Part shown: positions 52,347 through 61,077 of the stretch, one piece after another
How positions within the stretch are numbered: the first letter of the stretch is position 1
Layout of the letters: the number at the start of each line of letters is the position of its first letter
DNA from: Bradyrhizobium sp. KBS0727
GTDB lineage: Bacteria; Pseudomonadota; Alphaproteobacteria; Rhizobiales; Xanthobacteraceae
NCBI RefSeq assembly: GCF_005937885.2
Contig: NZ_CP042176.1
Coordinates: 2,847,501-2,911,500, forward strand
Length of the DNA stretch: 64,000 nt
Direction: 5' to 3'
Translations under genes and position numbers: made by a program
The notes under the pieces: generated by a model
Databases searched by the model: none
What the model saw: only the letters and a program-made list of their open reading frames with translations
Told to the model about the DNA's origin: nothing

Positions 52347-52383
52347 AAATCGAGCTCAACGGATCCCAAGAATCCGCGAGCGC

Positions 52384-52500
52384 GAGGGAACGTCGATTCA
52401 AGTCATTCAACTCGTCAAGGACTGTGTCGCACTGCTCGAAGCTTTCGAGCGGGCAGGAACGCCGCGCCATGTCGATGGCCGGCTCAACAGGGAGGGAAAT
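52384..52500 (+). pseudogene. Possible remnant of an IclR-type regulator gene start
   Basis: One frame reads SIQVIQLVKDCVALLEAFER followed by AGTPRHVDG, which resembles the first helix region of IclR regulators. There is no start codon or ribosome site, and the frame runs into the next gene without an HTH. The adjacent palindrome would suit such a regulator. The resemblance is short and may be chance. Confidence 0.22.
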
Positions 52501-52504
52501 GCGC

Positions 52505-53842
52505 ATGAAGAATACATTGAAGGCGCTTCTGGCTGCGGGCGGGGTCGCCGCGCTCAGCATCGGAACCGCGACAACGCCTGCGCACGCGCAGGGCAAGACG
52601 ATCACTCTGTGCTGGGCGGCTTGGGATCCCGCCAACGCGCTGGTCGAACTGTCGAAGGACTTCACCGCCAAGACGGGTATTGGTATGAAGTTCGAATTCG
52701 TGCCGTGGCCCAACTATGCCGATCGCTTCCTGAACGAACTCAATTCGCGGGGGTCGCTGTGCGATCTCATCATCGGCGATTCACAATGGATCGGCGGCGC
52801 CGCGGAGAACGGCCAGTACGTCAAGCTCAACGATTTCTTCAAGAAGGAAGGGATCAGCATGGACGACTATATGCCGGCGACCGTCGTCGGCTATTCACAG
52901 TGGCCGAAGAACACGCCGAACTATTGGGCGCTGCCCGCCATGGGCGACGCAGTGGGCTGGACCTATCGCAAGGACTGGTTTGCGCGCCCGGAGGTGCAGA
53001 AGGATTTCAAGGCCAAATATGGCCGCGATCTCGCTGCGCCGAAGACGCTCGATGAACTTCGCGACATCGCGCAGTTCTTCCAGGGCCGCGACATCGACGG
53101 CAAGAAGGTCTATGGCGCTTCGATCTATACCGAGCGCGGCTCGGAAGGTATCACCATGGGCGTTTCGAACTATCTCTACGACTACGGCTTCAAATACCAG
53201 GATCCCAACAAGCCCTATGCGATGGACGGGTTCGTCAACTCGCCCGGCGCCGTCAAGGGGCTCGAGGCCTACAAGGAACTCTACAAGTGCTGCACGCCTC
53301 CCGGCGCTTCCAACTCCTACATGTCGGAAGGTCTCGATGCGTTCAAGTCCGGTCAGGTCGCGCTGCAGATGAACTTCTTCGCCTTCTTCCCGGGCCTCTA
53401 CAAGGACCCGAATGTCGGCGGCGACAAAATCGGTTTCTTTTCCAATCCTGCCGCCACGACGCAGGCGACGCAACTCGGCGGACAGGGAATCTCGGTTGTT
53501 TCCTATTCCAAAAACCAGGGCGAAGCGCTGCAATACATCAAATGGTTCTCCGGCGGGGATGTGCAGAAGAAGTGGTGGGCGCTCGGCGGCTATTCCTGCG
53601 CCAAGTCCGTGCTGAATGACCCGAGCTTCCCGGACAGCGCGCCTTTCGCCAAGGAGTTCCTGAAGTCCATGGGAATGGTCGTCGACTTCTGGGCCGAGCC
53701 CTCCTATGCCCAGCTTCTGCAGGCCGAACAGAAGCGCGTGCATGACTATGTGGTGGCCGACAAGGGCACCGCACAGGAAGCGCTCGACAGTCTGGTGAAG
53801 GACTGGAAAGCCATCTTCAAGGAAGAGGGCAAGAAGTTCTAG
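52505..53842 (+). CDS. ABC importer substrate-binding protein (polyol/triose type)
   Basis: This 445-residue family 1 solute-binding protein has a signal peptide (MKNTLKALLAAGGVAALSIG, cleavage near AHA-Q). The mature part starts GKTITLCWAAWDPANALVEL and continues LIIGDSQWIGGAAENGQYVK, ALPAMGDAVGWTYRKDWFA and SVVSYSKNQGEALQYIKWFS. ATG 52505 is chosen for its spacing from GGAGGG. It heads the ABC-Dha operon; a stable hairpin follows. Considering the downstream dihydroxyacetone kinase, the ligand may be glycerol, erythritol or dihydroxyacetone itself. Confidence 0.85.
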   Translation: MKNTLKALLAAGGVAALSIGTATTPAHAQGKTITLCWAAWDPANALVELSKDFTAKTGIGMKFEFVPWPNYADRFLNELNSRGSLCDLIIGDSQWIGGAAENGQYVKLNDFFKKEGISMDDYMPATVVGYSQWPKNTPNYWALPAMGDAVGWTYRKDWFARPEVQKDFKAKYGRDLAAPKTLDELRDIAQFFQGRDIDGKKVYGASIYTERGSEGITMGVSNYLYDYGFKYQDPNKPYAMDGFVNSPGAVKGLEAYKELYKCCTPPGASNSYMSEGLDAFKSGQVALQMNFFAFFPGLYKDPNVGGDKIGFFSNPAATTQATQLGGQGISVVSYSKNQGEALQYIKWFSGGDVQKKWWALGGYSCAKSVLNDPSFPDSAPFAKEFLKSMGMVVDFWAEPSYAQLLQAEQKRVHDYVVADKGTAQEALDSLVKDWKAIFKEEGKKF

Positions 53843-53849
53843 GATAACC

Positions 53850-53879
53850 GTCTGGAGCGCGTTCGACGGCGCTCCGGAC
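53850..53879 (+). terminator. Intercistronic stem-loop after the binding-protein gene
   Basis: GTCTGGAGCGC at 53850-53860 pairs with GCGCTCCGGAC at 53869-53879 (10 of 11 pairs plus one G-T). It starts seven bases after the stop and lacks a T-run. It probably stabilises the receptor message or attenuates the rest of the operon. Confidence 0.5.
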
Positions 53880-53936
53880 GATTCCCTTCGGAAGTACTTC
53901 TAGTTCTGCAACCGCCGGCCTCGTTGGGCGAACGCC

Positions 53937-54896
53937 ATGAATGATTTGAGTGTCTCATCGCAAATCGCATACCAGGCCGCGCGGATGCAGCCGCGTGTGG
54001 TGCGTCGGATTCGGGGTCTGTCGGACAAGGCGCTGGCCTGGCTCTTCATCACACCGACCATTGTCCTGCTTCTCGCGATCAATATCTTCCCGCTGATCTG
54101 GACGATCTATCTGTCGTTCACCAACTACCGCGCCAACCGGCCGAATGTGCCGATGCGGTGGATGGGGATCGATTGGTACCAGTCGATCCTGACCGATCCG
54201 GACATCTGGTCAGCGATGCAGGTGACGGCACACTTCGTTCTTTGGACCGTCGTCATTGAGACCGTGCTCGGGTTCGGCCTTGCCTTCCTGATCGACAAGA
54301 AGTTCCGCGGCCACGGCGCGTGGACCACAATCATCCTGCTGCCGATGATGCTGTCGCCCGCCGTCGTCGGCAATTTCTGGACCTTCCTGTACCAGCCGCA
54401 GATCGGGCTCTTCAATTACGTCGTCGCATTCTGCACCGGCAGCGCCGCCTCCTCGTTCCAGATGCTCGGTGACGTCAGGCTCAGTCCCTGGGCCATCGTC
54501 ATCGTCGATGCCTGGATGTGGACGCCCTATGTGATGCTGATCTGCCTTGCCGGCCTGCGCTCGATCCCGGATTACATTTACGAAGCGGCGGAGGTCGACC
54601 GCGCATCGAAATGGCGGCAGTTCTGGTCGATTACGCTGCCGATGGCCTTGCCGTTCATCATGCTCGCCGTGCTCTTCCGTGGCATCGAGAACTTCAAGAT
54701 GTTCGACATGGTCAACCTCCTCACCGGGGGCGGGCCGGGCTCTACCACGGAGGTCGCTTCGATCACGCTCAAGCGCGCGGCCTTCGAGAGCTGGCGGACC
54801 GGTTATTCTTCGGCCTTCGCGATCATCCTGTTCGTGACGGTATTCGGCCTCGCCAACATCTATGTGAAAGCACTGAACCGGGTGAAAAGCCGATGA
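53937..54896 (+). CDS. Sugar/polyol ABC permease 1
   Basis: This 319-residue MalF-like permease has six predicted helices. The N-terminal LAWLFITPTIVLLLAINIFP is the usual first span, and the EAA loop reads EVDRASKWRQFWSITLPMAL. It has NLLTGGGPGSTTEVASITLK before the last helix, typical of sugar ABC permeases. Its stop overlaps the next start by ATGA. Confidence 0.88.
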   Translation: MNDLSVSSQIAYQAARMQPRVVRRIRGLSDKALAWLFITPTIVLLLAINIFPLIWTIYLSFTNYRANRPNVPMRWMGIDWYQSILTDPDIWSAMQVTAHFVLWTVVIETVLGFGLAFLIDKKFRGHGAWTTIILLPMMLSPAVVGNFWTFLYQPQIGLFNYVVAFCTGSAASSFQMLGDVRLSPWAIVIVDAWMWTPYVMLICLAGLRSIPDYIYEAAEVDRASKWRQFWSITLPMALPFIMLAVLFRGIENFKMFDMVNLLTGGGPGSTTEVASITLKRAAFESWRTGYSSAFAIILFVTVFGLANIYVKALNRVKSR

Positions 54897-55846
54897 GCAT
54901 TGCCAACGCCGCCCATTCCGTCGTTGAACCGACCGCTGGCACGCGGCGTTTTGCAGGCTCGCTCGTGATACTTTATGCTGTCGTCACCATGATCCCCTTG
55001 GTCTGGATCGTGCTCACCTCGTTCAAATCACCGGACGACGCAATTTCCTATCCACCCAAGGTCATCTTCCAGCCGTCGCTGGAGGGATATTGCAACCTTG
55101 TTACCACTCGCTCGCGCCAGACGCCGGAATTCATCCAGACGCTCGGACCGGCGCAGGGTCTTTGCGACGGCATCGCACGCGACCGCAACATGGTGGTCGC
55201 CGGACCATCGAACTACGTGCCGCGGTTCGTCAATTCGCTGATCGTCGCCTTCGGCTCGACCGTGCTGGCCGTCGCGCTCGGCACGCTGTCGGCCTACGGC
55301 TTTTCACGATTCCGCGTGCCGCTGAAGGACGATCTGCTTTTCTTCATCCTCTCGACCAGGATGATGCCACCGATCGCGGTCGCGATCCCGATCTATCTGA
55401 TGTACCGCACCATCGGGCTGTCGGACACACGGCTCGGAATGATTCTGCTCTACACCTCTGTCAACGTCTCACTTGCCGTCTGGCTCCTGAAAGGGTTCAT
55501 CGACGAGATTCCGCGCGAATACGAGGAGGCGGCAATGATTGACGGCTATACGCGCTTCCAGGCCTTCGTGAAGGTGGTGCTGCCGCAGGCGACGACCGGA
55601 ATCGCCGCAACGGCGATCTTCTGCCTGATCTTTGCCTGGAACGAATACGCCTTCGCCGTGCTGCTGACCTCCGGCAACGCCCAGACGGCACCGCCCTTCA
55701 TCCCGATCATCATCGGCGAGGGCGGGCAGGACTGGCCTGCGGTCGCCGCCGGCACCACGCTTTTCCTGGTGCCGATCGTCGTATTCACCGTGCTTCTGCG
55801 CAAGCATCTGCTGCGCGGCATCACCTTCGGAGCGGTTCGCAAATGA
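54893..55846 (+). CDS. Sugar/polyol ABC permease 2
   Basis: This 317-residue MalG-like permease starts at ATG 54893 (a longer reading from 54518 lies in the wrong frame of permease 1). The EAA loop reads AAMIDGYTRFQAFVKVVLPQ. It has an unusually long periplasmic insertion after helix 1 (about residues 65-105, rich in charged residues and one Cys, around TRSRQTPEFIQTLGPAQ), also seen in polyol-type permeases. The C-terminal RKHLLRGITFGAVRK is characteristic. Confidence 0.87.
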   Translation: MSIANAAHSVVEPTAGTRRFAGSLVILYAVVTMIPLVWIVLTSFKSPDDAISYPPKVIFQPSLEGYCNLVTTRSRQTPEFIQTLGPAQGLCDGIARDRNMVVAGPSNYVPRFVNSLIVAFGSTVLAVALGTLSAYGFSRFRVPLKDDLLFFILSTRMMPPIAVAIPIYLMYRTIGLSDTRLGMILLYTSVNVSLAVWLLKGFIDEIPREYEEAAMIDGYTRFQAFVKVVLPQATTGIAATAIFCLIFAWNEYAFAVLLTSGNAQTAPPFIPIIIGEGGQDWPAVAAGTTLFLVPIVVFTVLLRKHLLRGITFGAVRK

Positions 55847-56058
55847 GTGCCGATTCGACCAATTTCAAGTCGCCGCGGCGCGGGTTCGCGGAAAGAATTC
55901 TGCGGCGCGGGCCGCTGGAAGCTGTTGCGACGACGGTCATCGCCGTGGGCGTCGTCATGCTGATGCAGCCGTTTTTCCTGGCGTTGTATTCCTGGTCGTT
56001 TGCGACCACGCTATCCGGCACGGTGATGTTCATCATCGTCTCGAAGGTCAGGGAGTAG
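55843..56058 (+). CDS. Small membrane protein of the ABC-Dha operon (71 aa)
   Basis: This 71-residue protein has a basic N-terminus (FKSPRRGFAERILRR) and two adjoining hydrophobic stretches (AVATTVIAVGVVMLMQPFFL; FATTLSGTVMFIIVSK), probably a membrane hairpin. It is locked into the operon by an ATGA overlap upstream and a five-base gap downstream. I do not recognise a family; its position between permeases and ATPases recalls the small GlpU-type proteins of rhizobial glycerol importers. It may stabilise or modulate the transporter. Confidence 0.7.
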   Translation: MSADSTNFKSPRRGFAERILRRGPLEAVATTVIAVGVVMLMQPFFLALYSWSFATTLSGTVMFIIVSKVRE

Positions 56059-56063
56059 GGCGG

Positions 56064-57161
56064 ATGGCACAGATCAGGGTCGAAGCGCTCGACAAATCCT
56101 TCGGCGCGTTTCACGCGGTCAAGGCTGCGAGCTTCACGGTGGAGGACGGCCAATTCCTCTGCCTTCTTGGCCCCTCCGGTTGCGGTAAAACGACAACGCT
56201 GCGAATGATCGCAGGGCTGGAGCTGCCGACGGCCGGCACGATTTCTCTCGACGGCGAGGAGGTGACGATGAACCGCGCCTCGGCACGCGACATCGCCTTC
56301 GTGTTCCAACTGTTCGCGCTCTATCCGCACATGAATGTCCGGCGAAACATCGGCTTTCCTTTGAAGTGCGAAGGCATCGGTGCGGCGGAAACCGACCGGC
56401 GGGTCGTTGAGGCCGCGCGCATCCTGCGCATCTCCCATCTGCTCGACCGGCCGGTGTCGGGCCTTGCCGGCGGTGACCGGCAGCGTGTCGCACTCGGGCG
56501 GGCGATCGTGCGCAAGCCGAAATGTTTTCTGATGGACGAGCCCTTGGGTGCGCTCGACACCGAAATGCGCGAGGCGATGATCCGCGAATTGCGGGCGCTG
56601 CACGACCGGCTCGGGGCGACGACGGTCTACGTTACGCATGACCAGCTCGAGGCGATGGCAATGGCCGACACCATCGCCGTGATGAACAATGGCGTCGTCG
56701 AACAGGTCGCGAGCCCGCGCGACATCTATGACCGGCCGGCTTCGCTTTTTGTCGCCGACTTCATCGGTTCGCCGCCGATGAACTTCCTGCCTTTCCGCGA
56801 CAGCGTGGCAACGGGCGCACAGGCAATCCGGCTCGGCGAGGGCGAAATTGCCGTTCCCGCCGCACGCGAGACGCTGGCGGAGCGCGATCTCGTCCTCGGC
56901 GTCAGGCCCGAGCACGTCCGTTTCACCGATCGTGGCATGGTGCGGGGCGAGGTCTATGGTGCGGAGTATCTCGGCACCACGCAGATCGTCACTGTGACGA
57001 CCCGCTACGGCGCGCTCAAGGCCCGGACCCCCGCCAGTGTGGGCTTCCGGACCGGAGAGAGCGTCGGGCTCGACTTCCGGCCCGACACACTGTCGATCTT
57101 CGACAAGGCATCCGGCCGGGCGATCCGCACCGCGTTGCATGAGGGAGGCGCACATGGCTGA
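56064..57161 (+). CDS. ABC ATPase 1 of the polyol importer
   Basis: This 365-residue ATPase has Walker A GPSGCGKTT, Q-loop IAFVFQLFALYPHMNVRRNI, Walker B FLMDEPLGALDTEMREAM and switch YVTHDQLEAMAMADT. The signature is LAGGDRQRVALGRAI, deviating from LSGGQ at two positions. A C-terminal TOBE-like domain follows (VLGVRPEHVRFTDRG). A second, different ATPase is encoded next, so the importer probably uses a heterodimer. Confidence 0.87.
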   Translation: MAQIRVEALDKSFGAFHAVKAASFTVEDGQFLCLLGPSGCGKTTTLRMIAGLELPTAGTISLDGEEVTMNRASARDIAFVFQLFALYPHMNVRRNIGFPLKCEGIGAAETDRRVVEAARILRISHLLDRPVSGLAGGDRQRVALGRAIVRKPKCFLMDEPLGALDTEMREAMIRELRALHDRLGATTVYVTHDQLEAMAMADTIAVMNNGVVEQVASPRDIYDRPASLFVADFIGSPPMNFLPFRDSVATGAQAIRLGEGEIAVPAARETLAERDLVLGVRPEHVRFTDRGMVRGEVYGAEYLGTTQIVTVTTRYGALKARTPASVGFRTGESVGLDFRPDTLSIFDKASGRAIRTALHEGGAHG

Positions 57162-58161
57162 AGTCGAGATCAGGGCCGTCTCCAAGGCGTTCAAGGGAAC
57201 ACAGGCGATCAGCGATCTCTCGCTGAAGGTCGGGGACGGCGAATTCGTTGCGCTGCTCGGTCCGACCGGCGCAGGCAAGACGACGACGCTGCGTCTGGTC
57301 GCGGGCCTGGAGATGCCCGACAGCGGGTCGATCCGGATCGACGGGCGCGACGTCACCGGCGATGCGCCGGCCGACCGCGACGTTGCCTTCGTCTTCCAGC
57401 AATATTCGCTGTACCCGCATCTCACCGTATTCGAGAACATGGCCTTTGCGTTGCGTGCGCCGATTCGCCGGGTGTCGGAGGCCGATATCCGCAGCAAGGT
57501 CGAGGAAGTTGCCCGTCTCCTCCATATCGAAACCAAGCTCCAGAACAAGGCGACGCAGTTGTCGGGCGGCCAGATGCAGCGCGTCGCGATCGGCCGGGCT
57601 CTGGTGCGCTCACCATCGATCTATCTCATGGACGAGCCGCTCTCTTCGCTGGACGCCAAGCTGCGTGGTGAAATGCGCCTGGAACTCAAGCGCATCCAGA
57701 CCGATCTTGGCGCGACGATCCTCTACGTGACCCACGATCAGACGGAGGCGATGACCATGGCATCTCGCATCGGCGTGATCGAGGCCGGACGATTGATGCA
57801 GATCGGCACGCCGCGCGAAATCTATGAGAACCCCGTCAACGCGCATGTTGCCGCACGACTTGGCCAGCCGGCGATCAACCTGCTGCCGGCGGACATCTTT
57901 GCGGGCACGCCGCGAGGCGCGACGACCGTTGGCGCACGGACCGAGCACCTGACGATCGCGCAAGGCCGCGGAGACGCGTCGGCAACGGTCACGCGGATCG
58001 AACATCTCGGCGACCAGAGCCATCTCCACCTCGACCTTGGCGGCCATCCTGTCGTGACGCTCTCGGACCCGGAGGCGAAACTCGGCGCCGGCGATGTTGT
58101 GTCGCTCTGTCTCAACAATCCGCTGTTCTTCGATGCGGACGGCCGGAGGATCGCGGCATGA
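57154..58161 (+). CDS. ABC ATPase 2 of the polyol importer
   Basis: The 335-residue ATPase starts at ATG 57154, overlapping ATPase 1 by eight bases. Walker A is GPTGAGKTT, Q-loop VAFVFQQYSLYPHLTVFENM, signature LSGGQMQRVAIGRAL (canonical), Walker B IYLMDEPLSSLDAKLRGEM and switch YVTHDQTEAMTMASRI. The C-terminal regulatory domain is shorter than in ATPase 1. Two distinct ATPases are known for rhizobial glycerol importers (GlpS/GlpT), which this operon resembles. Confidence 0.88.
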   Translation: MAEVEIRAVSKAFKGTQAISDLSLKVGDGEFVALLGPTGAGKTTTLRLVAGLEMPDSGSIRIDGRDVTGDAPADRDVAFVFQQYSLYPHLTVFENMAFALRAPIRRVSEADIRSKVEEVARLLHIETKLQNKATQLSGGQMQRVAIGRALVRSPSIYLMDEPLSSLDAKLRGEMRLELKRIQTDLGATILYVTHDQTEAMTMASRIGVIEAGRLMQIGTPREIYENPVNAHVAARLGQPAINLLPADIFAGTPRGATTVGARTEHLTIAQGRGDASATVTRIEHLGDQSHLHLDLGGHPVVTLSDPEAKLGAGDVVSLCLNNPLFFDADGRRIAA

Positions 58162-58772
58162 GCCTCAATCGGAGCGCGAAGGAGAAGCTGGTGCGGGCGC
58201 TGGCCGTGGCGGTGATCGAGCACGCCGACGAATTGACCAGCCTCGATCAGGCGATCGGCGACGGCGACCACGGGCTGAACATGAAGCGTGGTTTCGAGGC
58301 GGTGCTCGCGACCCTGCCGGCACTGGCAGATAAATCGACGCCGGAGATGCTGAAGGCGATCGGCATGACGCTGGTGATGAAGGTCGGTGGTGCCTCCGGG
58401 CCGCTCGTCGGCACTTTCTTCATGGAACTCGGCAAGGCGCTTCCGGAGGAGGCTGCCCGTGCCGATCTCGTCGCAGCAACGGGTAAGGCGATCAACGCTG
58501 TAAAGGCGCGCGGACGCTCGGAAGCCGGGCAGAAGACCCTGCTTGATGTCCTCGTGCCGGTGCAGGCGATACTTGCGGCTGGCGGCGACGCCGCGGCGAT
58601 CGCCGCGGAAGCGACCGAGGCCGCCGAGCGTACGACGCCGATGCTGGCGACGCGCGGCCGAGCGTCTTTTCTCGGCGAGCGTTCTATCGGTCATATGGAT
58701 CCGGGTTCACGCTCGGCGTCCCTCCTGATCGGCGCAGCAGTCGTAACACTGGAATTCGAGGCAGATTTATGA
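58158..58772 (+). CDS. dhaL: Dihydroxyacetone kinase ADP-binding subunit DhaL
   Basis: This 204-residue all-helical subunit keeps a permanently bound ADP that is phosphorylated by DhaM and then phosphorylates dihydroxyacetone bound to DhaK. The Mg/ADP-binding aspartates are in LDQAIGDGDHGLNMKRGF, and the phosphate-loop MKVGGASGPLVGTFF and the C-terminal GERSIGHMDPGSRSASLLI are clear. It overlaps ATPase 2 by ATGA, tying transport and kinase together. Confidence 0.93.
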   Translation: MSLNRSAKEKLVRALAVAVIEHADELTSLDQAIGDGDHGLNMKRGFEAVLATLPALADKSTPEMLKAIGMTLVMKVGGASGPLVGTFFMELGKALPEEAARADLVAATGKAINAVKARGRSEAGQKTLLDVLVPVQAILAAGGDAAAIAAEATEAAERTTPMLATRGRASFLGERSIGHMDPGSRSASLLIGAAVVTLEFEADL

Positions 58773-59170
58773 GCAATTCAAGTTCTGGCAACGTCGGAAT
58801 CGTCATCGTTTCGCATTCCGCCAAAATCGCGGAGGGTGCCGCCGATATGGTGCGTCAAATGGTCGGCAATGCCGTGCCGCTTGCCTGGACGGGTGGCGAC
58901 CTCGAGGGCGGGCTCGGCACCAATGTTGCCGGCATCCTCGAGGCGATCGAGGTCGCCTGGTCGCCGGCCGGTGTGGCAATCCTCGTCGATCTCGGGGGAG
59001 CAGAGACGAATTCGGAGATGGCGGTGGAGATGTTGCCCGAAGACCGGCGTGCACGCGTCGTGGTCTGCAATGCTCCGGTAGTCGAGGGGGCCGTGATCGC
59101 GGCGACCGAGTCCTCCGGCGGCTCGCCGCTAACCGCGGTCCAGCGCAGCGCGGAGGAGTTCTATGCATGA
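58769..59170 (+). CDS. dhaM: PTS-dependent dihydroxyacetone kinase phosphoryl donor DhaM (EIIA-like domain)
   Basis: This 133-residue protein of the EIIA-mannose fold has its phosphorylated histidine in GIVIVSHSAKIAEGAADM. It passes phosphate from HPr to the ADP of DhaL. E. coli DhaM is a three-domain fusion (EIIA-HPr-EI); here the EIIA domain is separate, with HPr and EI following as their own genes. ATGA and eight-base overlaps join it to its neighbours. Confidence 0.92.
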   Translation: MSNSSSGNVGIVIVSHSAKIAEGAADMVRQMVGNAVPLAWTGGDLEGGLGTNVAGILEAIEVAWSPAGVAILVDLGGAETNSEMAVEMLPEDRRARVVVCNAPVVEGAVIAATESSGGSPLTAVQRSAEEFYA

Positions 59171-59477
59171 TGTCAACGCCGGCCGGGCGTCCAAAACGTT
59201 TGCACCGCTAACGGCCTCGGCGGTTCTCGTTAATCCGGTCGGCCTTCATGCGCGGCCATCGGTCAAGCTTACGCAATGCGCCAAGGGTTTTGTCGCGTCG
59301 ATCGAGATCGCCCTCGCACCGGACGGGCCATGGACGGATGCCAAGAGTCCCGTGAAGGTGATGCGGGTGAAGGCCCCGCAGGGGGCGATGCTCTATTTCC
59401 GTGTGGCCGGCCCCGACGGCGATGCGGCACTGGCCGCCGTGCTCGCGCTGGTGCATGACGGCTTCGGCGAGGCCTGA
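59163..59477 (+). CDS. HPr-family phosphocarrier protein
   Basis: This 104-residue HPr has the active histidine in NPVGLHARPSVKL. The serine position used for HPr kinase regulation lies near AKSPVKVMRVKAPQG and looks divergent. An N-terminal extension of about 16 residues is unusual. It passes phosphate from the EI gene product that follows to DhaM. Its placement in the operon suggests a dedicated phosphorelay rather than the general PTS. Confidence 0.9.
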   Translation: MHDVNAGRASKTFAPLTASAVLVNPVGLHARPSVKLTQCAKGFVASIEIALAPDGPWTDAKSPVKVMRVKAPQGAMLYFRVAGPDGDAALAAVLALVHDGFGEA

Positions 59478-59481
59478 AGCC

Positions 59482-61077
59482 GTGCCCGAAATCCATCGCA
59501 CCGGTCGTGCCGCGTCGCCGGGTCTCGCCATCGGACCAGTCACCGTTCTGACGGTCGCTTTGGAGCGCCGTAGGACACCGGGCGATCCCGCACAGGAATC
59601 CGCCGCGCTGAAGGCAGCGATCGAAGGCGCGACGGCCGAGCTGGCCGAATTGATCGAGGCGGAGCAGGGCGAGGCGGCGGACATTCTGGAATTCCAGGTC
59701 GCGATGCTGGAAGACGACGCGCTGGCGGAGGGCGCATTTCGCGCCATCTCGACCGGTACTCCTGCCGACCAGGCCTGGCGCTCGGTGCTCGATGCAGAGA
59801 TCGCGGGCTATCGCTCGGCGGAAGACGAATATTTCCGCGCCCGCGTCGCGGATCTCGTCGACATCCGCGACCGCGTGCTGGTGTGCCTGAATGGCGCGGA
59901 AAAGTCCGCGATCACCGGCGGCTCTATCGTCGCAGGCGACGACATCTCGCCCTCCGCTTTCCTCGCGGCGGACTGGAGGCATGGTGGTGCGATTGTGCTT
60001 GCCGCGGGCTCATCATCCTCCCATGTTGCGATGCTGGCGCGCGCGCGTGGCACTCCCATGGTCGTGGGACTTGGCTCCCTGTCATGGGAAGAGCGGCCGC
60101 CGGCCGTGGCACTCGTCGATGGTGATGCCGGCACCGTCATTTTCGACCCCGAGCCGGAGACGCGTCGCCTCTTCGAGCACCGCATGAGCGCCGCCAATGC
60201 TGCACGCGACATCGCTGACGCCGGTCGCGCCAAGCCTGCCATCACGGCAGATGGCCGGCGCATCACGGTGCTTCTCAACATTGCCTCACCCGAGGATCTT
60301 GCCGACCTGGATTCGGCGATCTGCGACGGCATTGGCCTTGTGCGAACGGAATTCCTGTTCGAAGCCTCCCAAGGCCTGCCGGACGAGGAAACCCAATACG
60401 CGGTCTATCGGCGCATTCTCGATTGGGCGGAAGGAAGGCCCGTTACAATCCGCACGCTCGATGCCGGCGGCGACAAACCCATCTCAGGGTTGACGATCGA
60501 TGGTGAGAGCAATCCGTTCCTCGGGCTTCGCGGCATCCGCCTATCGCTTTCGCGGCCGGAGGTATTCCGCCTACAACTCAGGGCGCTGGCGCGTGCGGCT
60601 GTGCATGGGACGCTGAAGGTGATGCTGCCGATGGTCGCCGTTCCCTCGGAACTCGACCGCGCGCGCAGGCTTCTTGACGACGAGATCGAGGCGCTGAGAG
60701 CGCAAGGGATCGCCTGCGCCCGGCCGCTGCTCGGTATCATGGTCGAGATACCGGCGGCAGCGCTCTGCGCCGGGGATTTCGAGGCCGGATTCTATTCAAT
60801 CGGCTCGAACGACCTGACGCAATACACGATGGCCGCGGCGCGCGACATCGGCGCGGTCGCCGACCTCAACGATACCGGTAATCCAGCCGTGCTGGCACTC
60901 ATCGCCCTTACGGTTGAGGCTGCACGCGCGCGCGGAGTCGAGGTCTCGCTCTGCGGCGACGCGGCTGCCGATACCCGCCTGACGAAGGCGCTACTCGCGA
61001 CTGGGCTCACAACGCTCTCGGTATCGCCAGTTGCCGTTGCCCGGCTCAAGGCCACGATTGCTACGGTGAATCCATGA
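59482..61077 (+). CDS. PTS enzyme I (PEP-protein phosphotransferase)
   Basis: This 531-residue EI starts at GTG 59482. The phosphohistidine is in AAGSSSSHVAMLARARGTPM; the PEP-binding barrel shows GIGLVRTEFLFEA, TIRTLDAGGDKPISG, GIMVEIPAAALCA and the active cysteine in VSLCGDAAAD. It is somewhat shorter than the roughly 575-residue E. coli EI at the N-terminus. It starts the phosphate chain EI to HPr to DhaM to DhaL to dihydroxyacetone. Confidence 0.92.
   Translation: MPEIHRTGRAASPGLAIGPVTVLTVALERRRTPGDPAQESAALKAAIEGATAELAELIEAEQGEAADILEFQVAMLEDDALAEGAFRAISTGTPADQAWRSVLDAEIAGYRSAEDEYFRARVADLVDIRDRVLVCLNGAEKSAITGGSIVAGDDISPSAFLAADWRHGGAIVLAAGSSSSHVAMLARARGTPMVVGLGSLSWEERPPAVALVDGDAGTVIFDPEPETRRLFEHRMSAANAARDIADAGRAKPAITADGRRITVLLNIASPEDLADLDSAICDGIGLVRTEFLFEASQGLPDEETQYAVYRRILDWAEGRPVTIRTLDAGGDKPISGLTIDGESNPFLGLRGIRLSLSRPEVFRLQLRALARAAVHGTLKVMLPMVAVPSELDRARRLLDDEIEALRAQGIACARPLLGIMVEIPAAALCAGDFEAGFYSIGSNDLTQYTMAAARDIGAVADLNDTGNPAVLALIALTVEAARARGVEVSLCGDAAADTRLTKALLATGLTTLSVSPVAVARLKATIATVNP

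Larger units (their letters stand above)
51953..52504. other. Module B/C junction
   Basis: About 550 bases have no complete gene. They contain repeat copy 3 at 52026-52050, a near-perfect operator-like palindrome at 52321-52346 and a possible decayed IclR gene start from 52384. The GGAGGG site before the module C binding protein ends the region. Confidence 0.45.

Noticed and set aside
55821..57548. 575-residue minus-strand frame over the ATPase genes
   Set aside because: It is opposite two ATPases with complete Walker motifs; no domain of its own.
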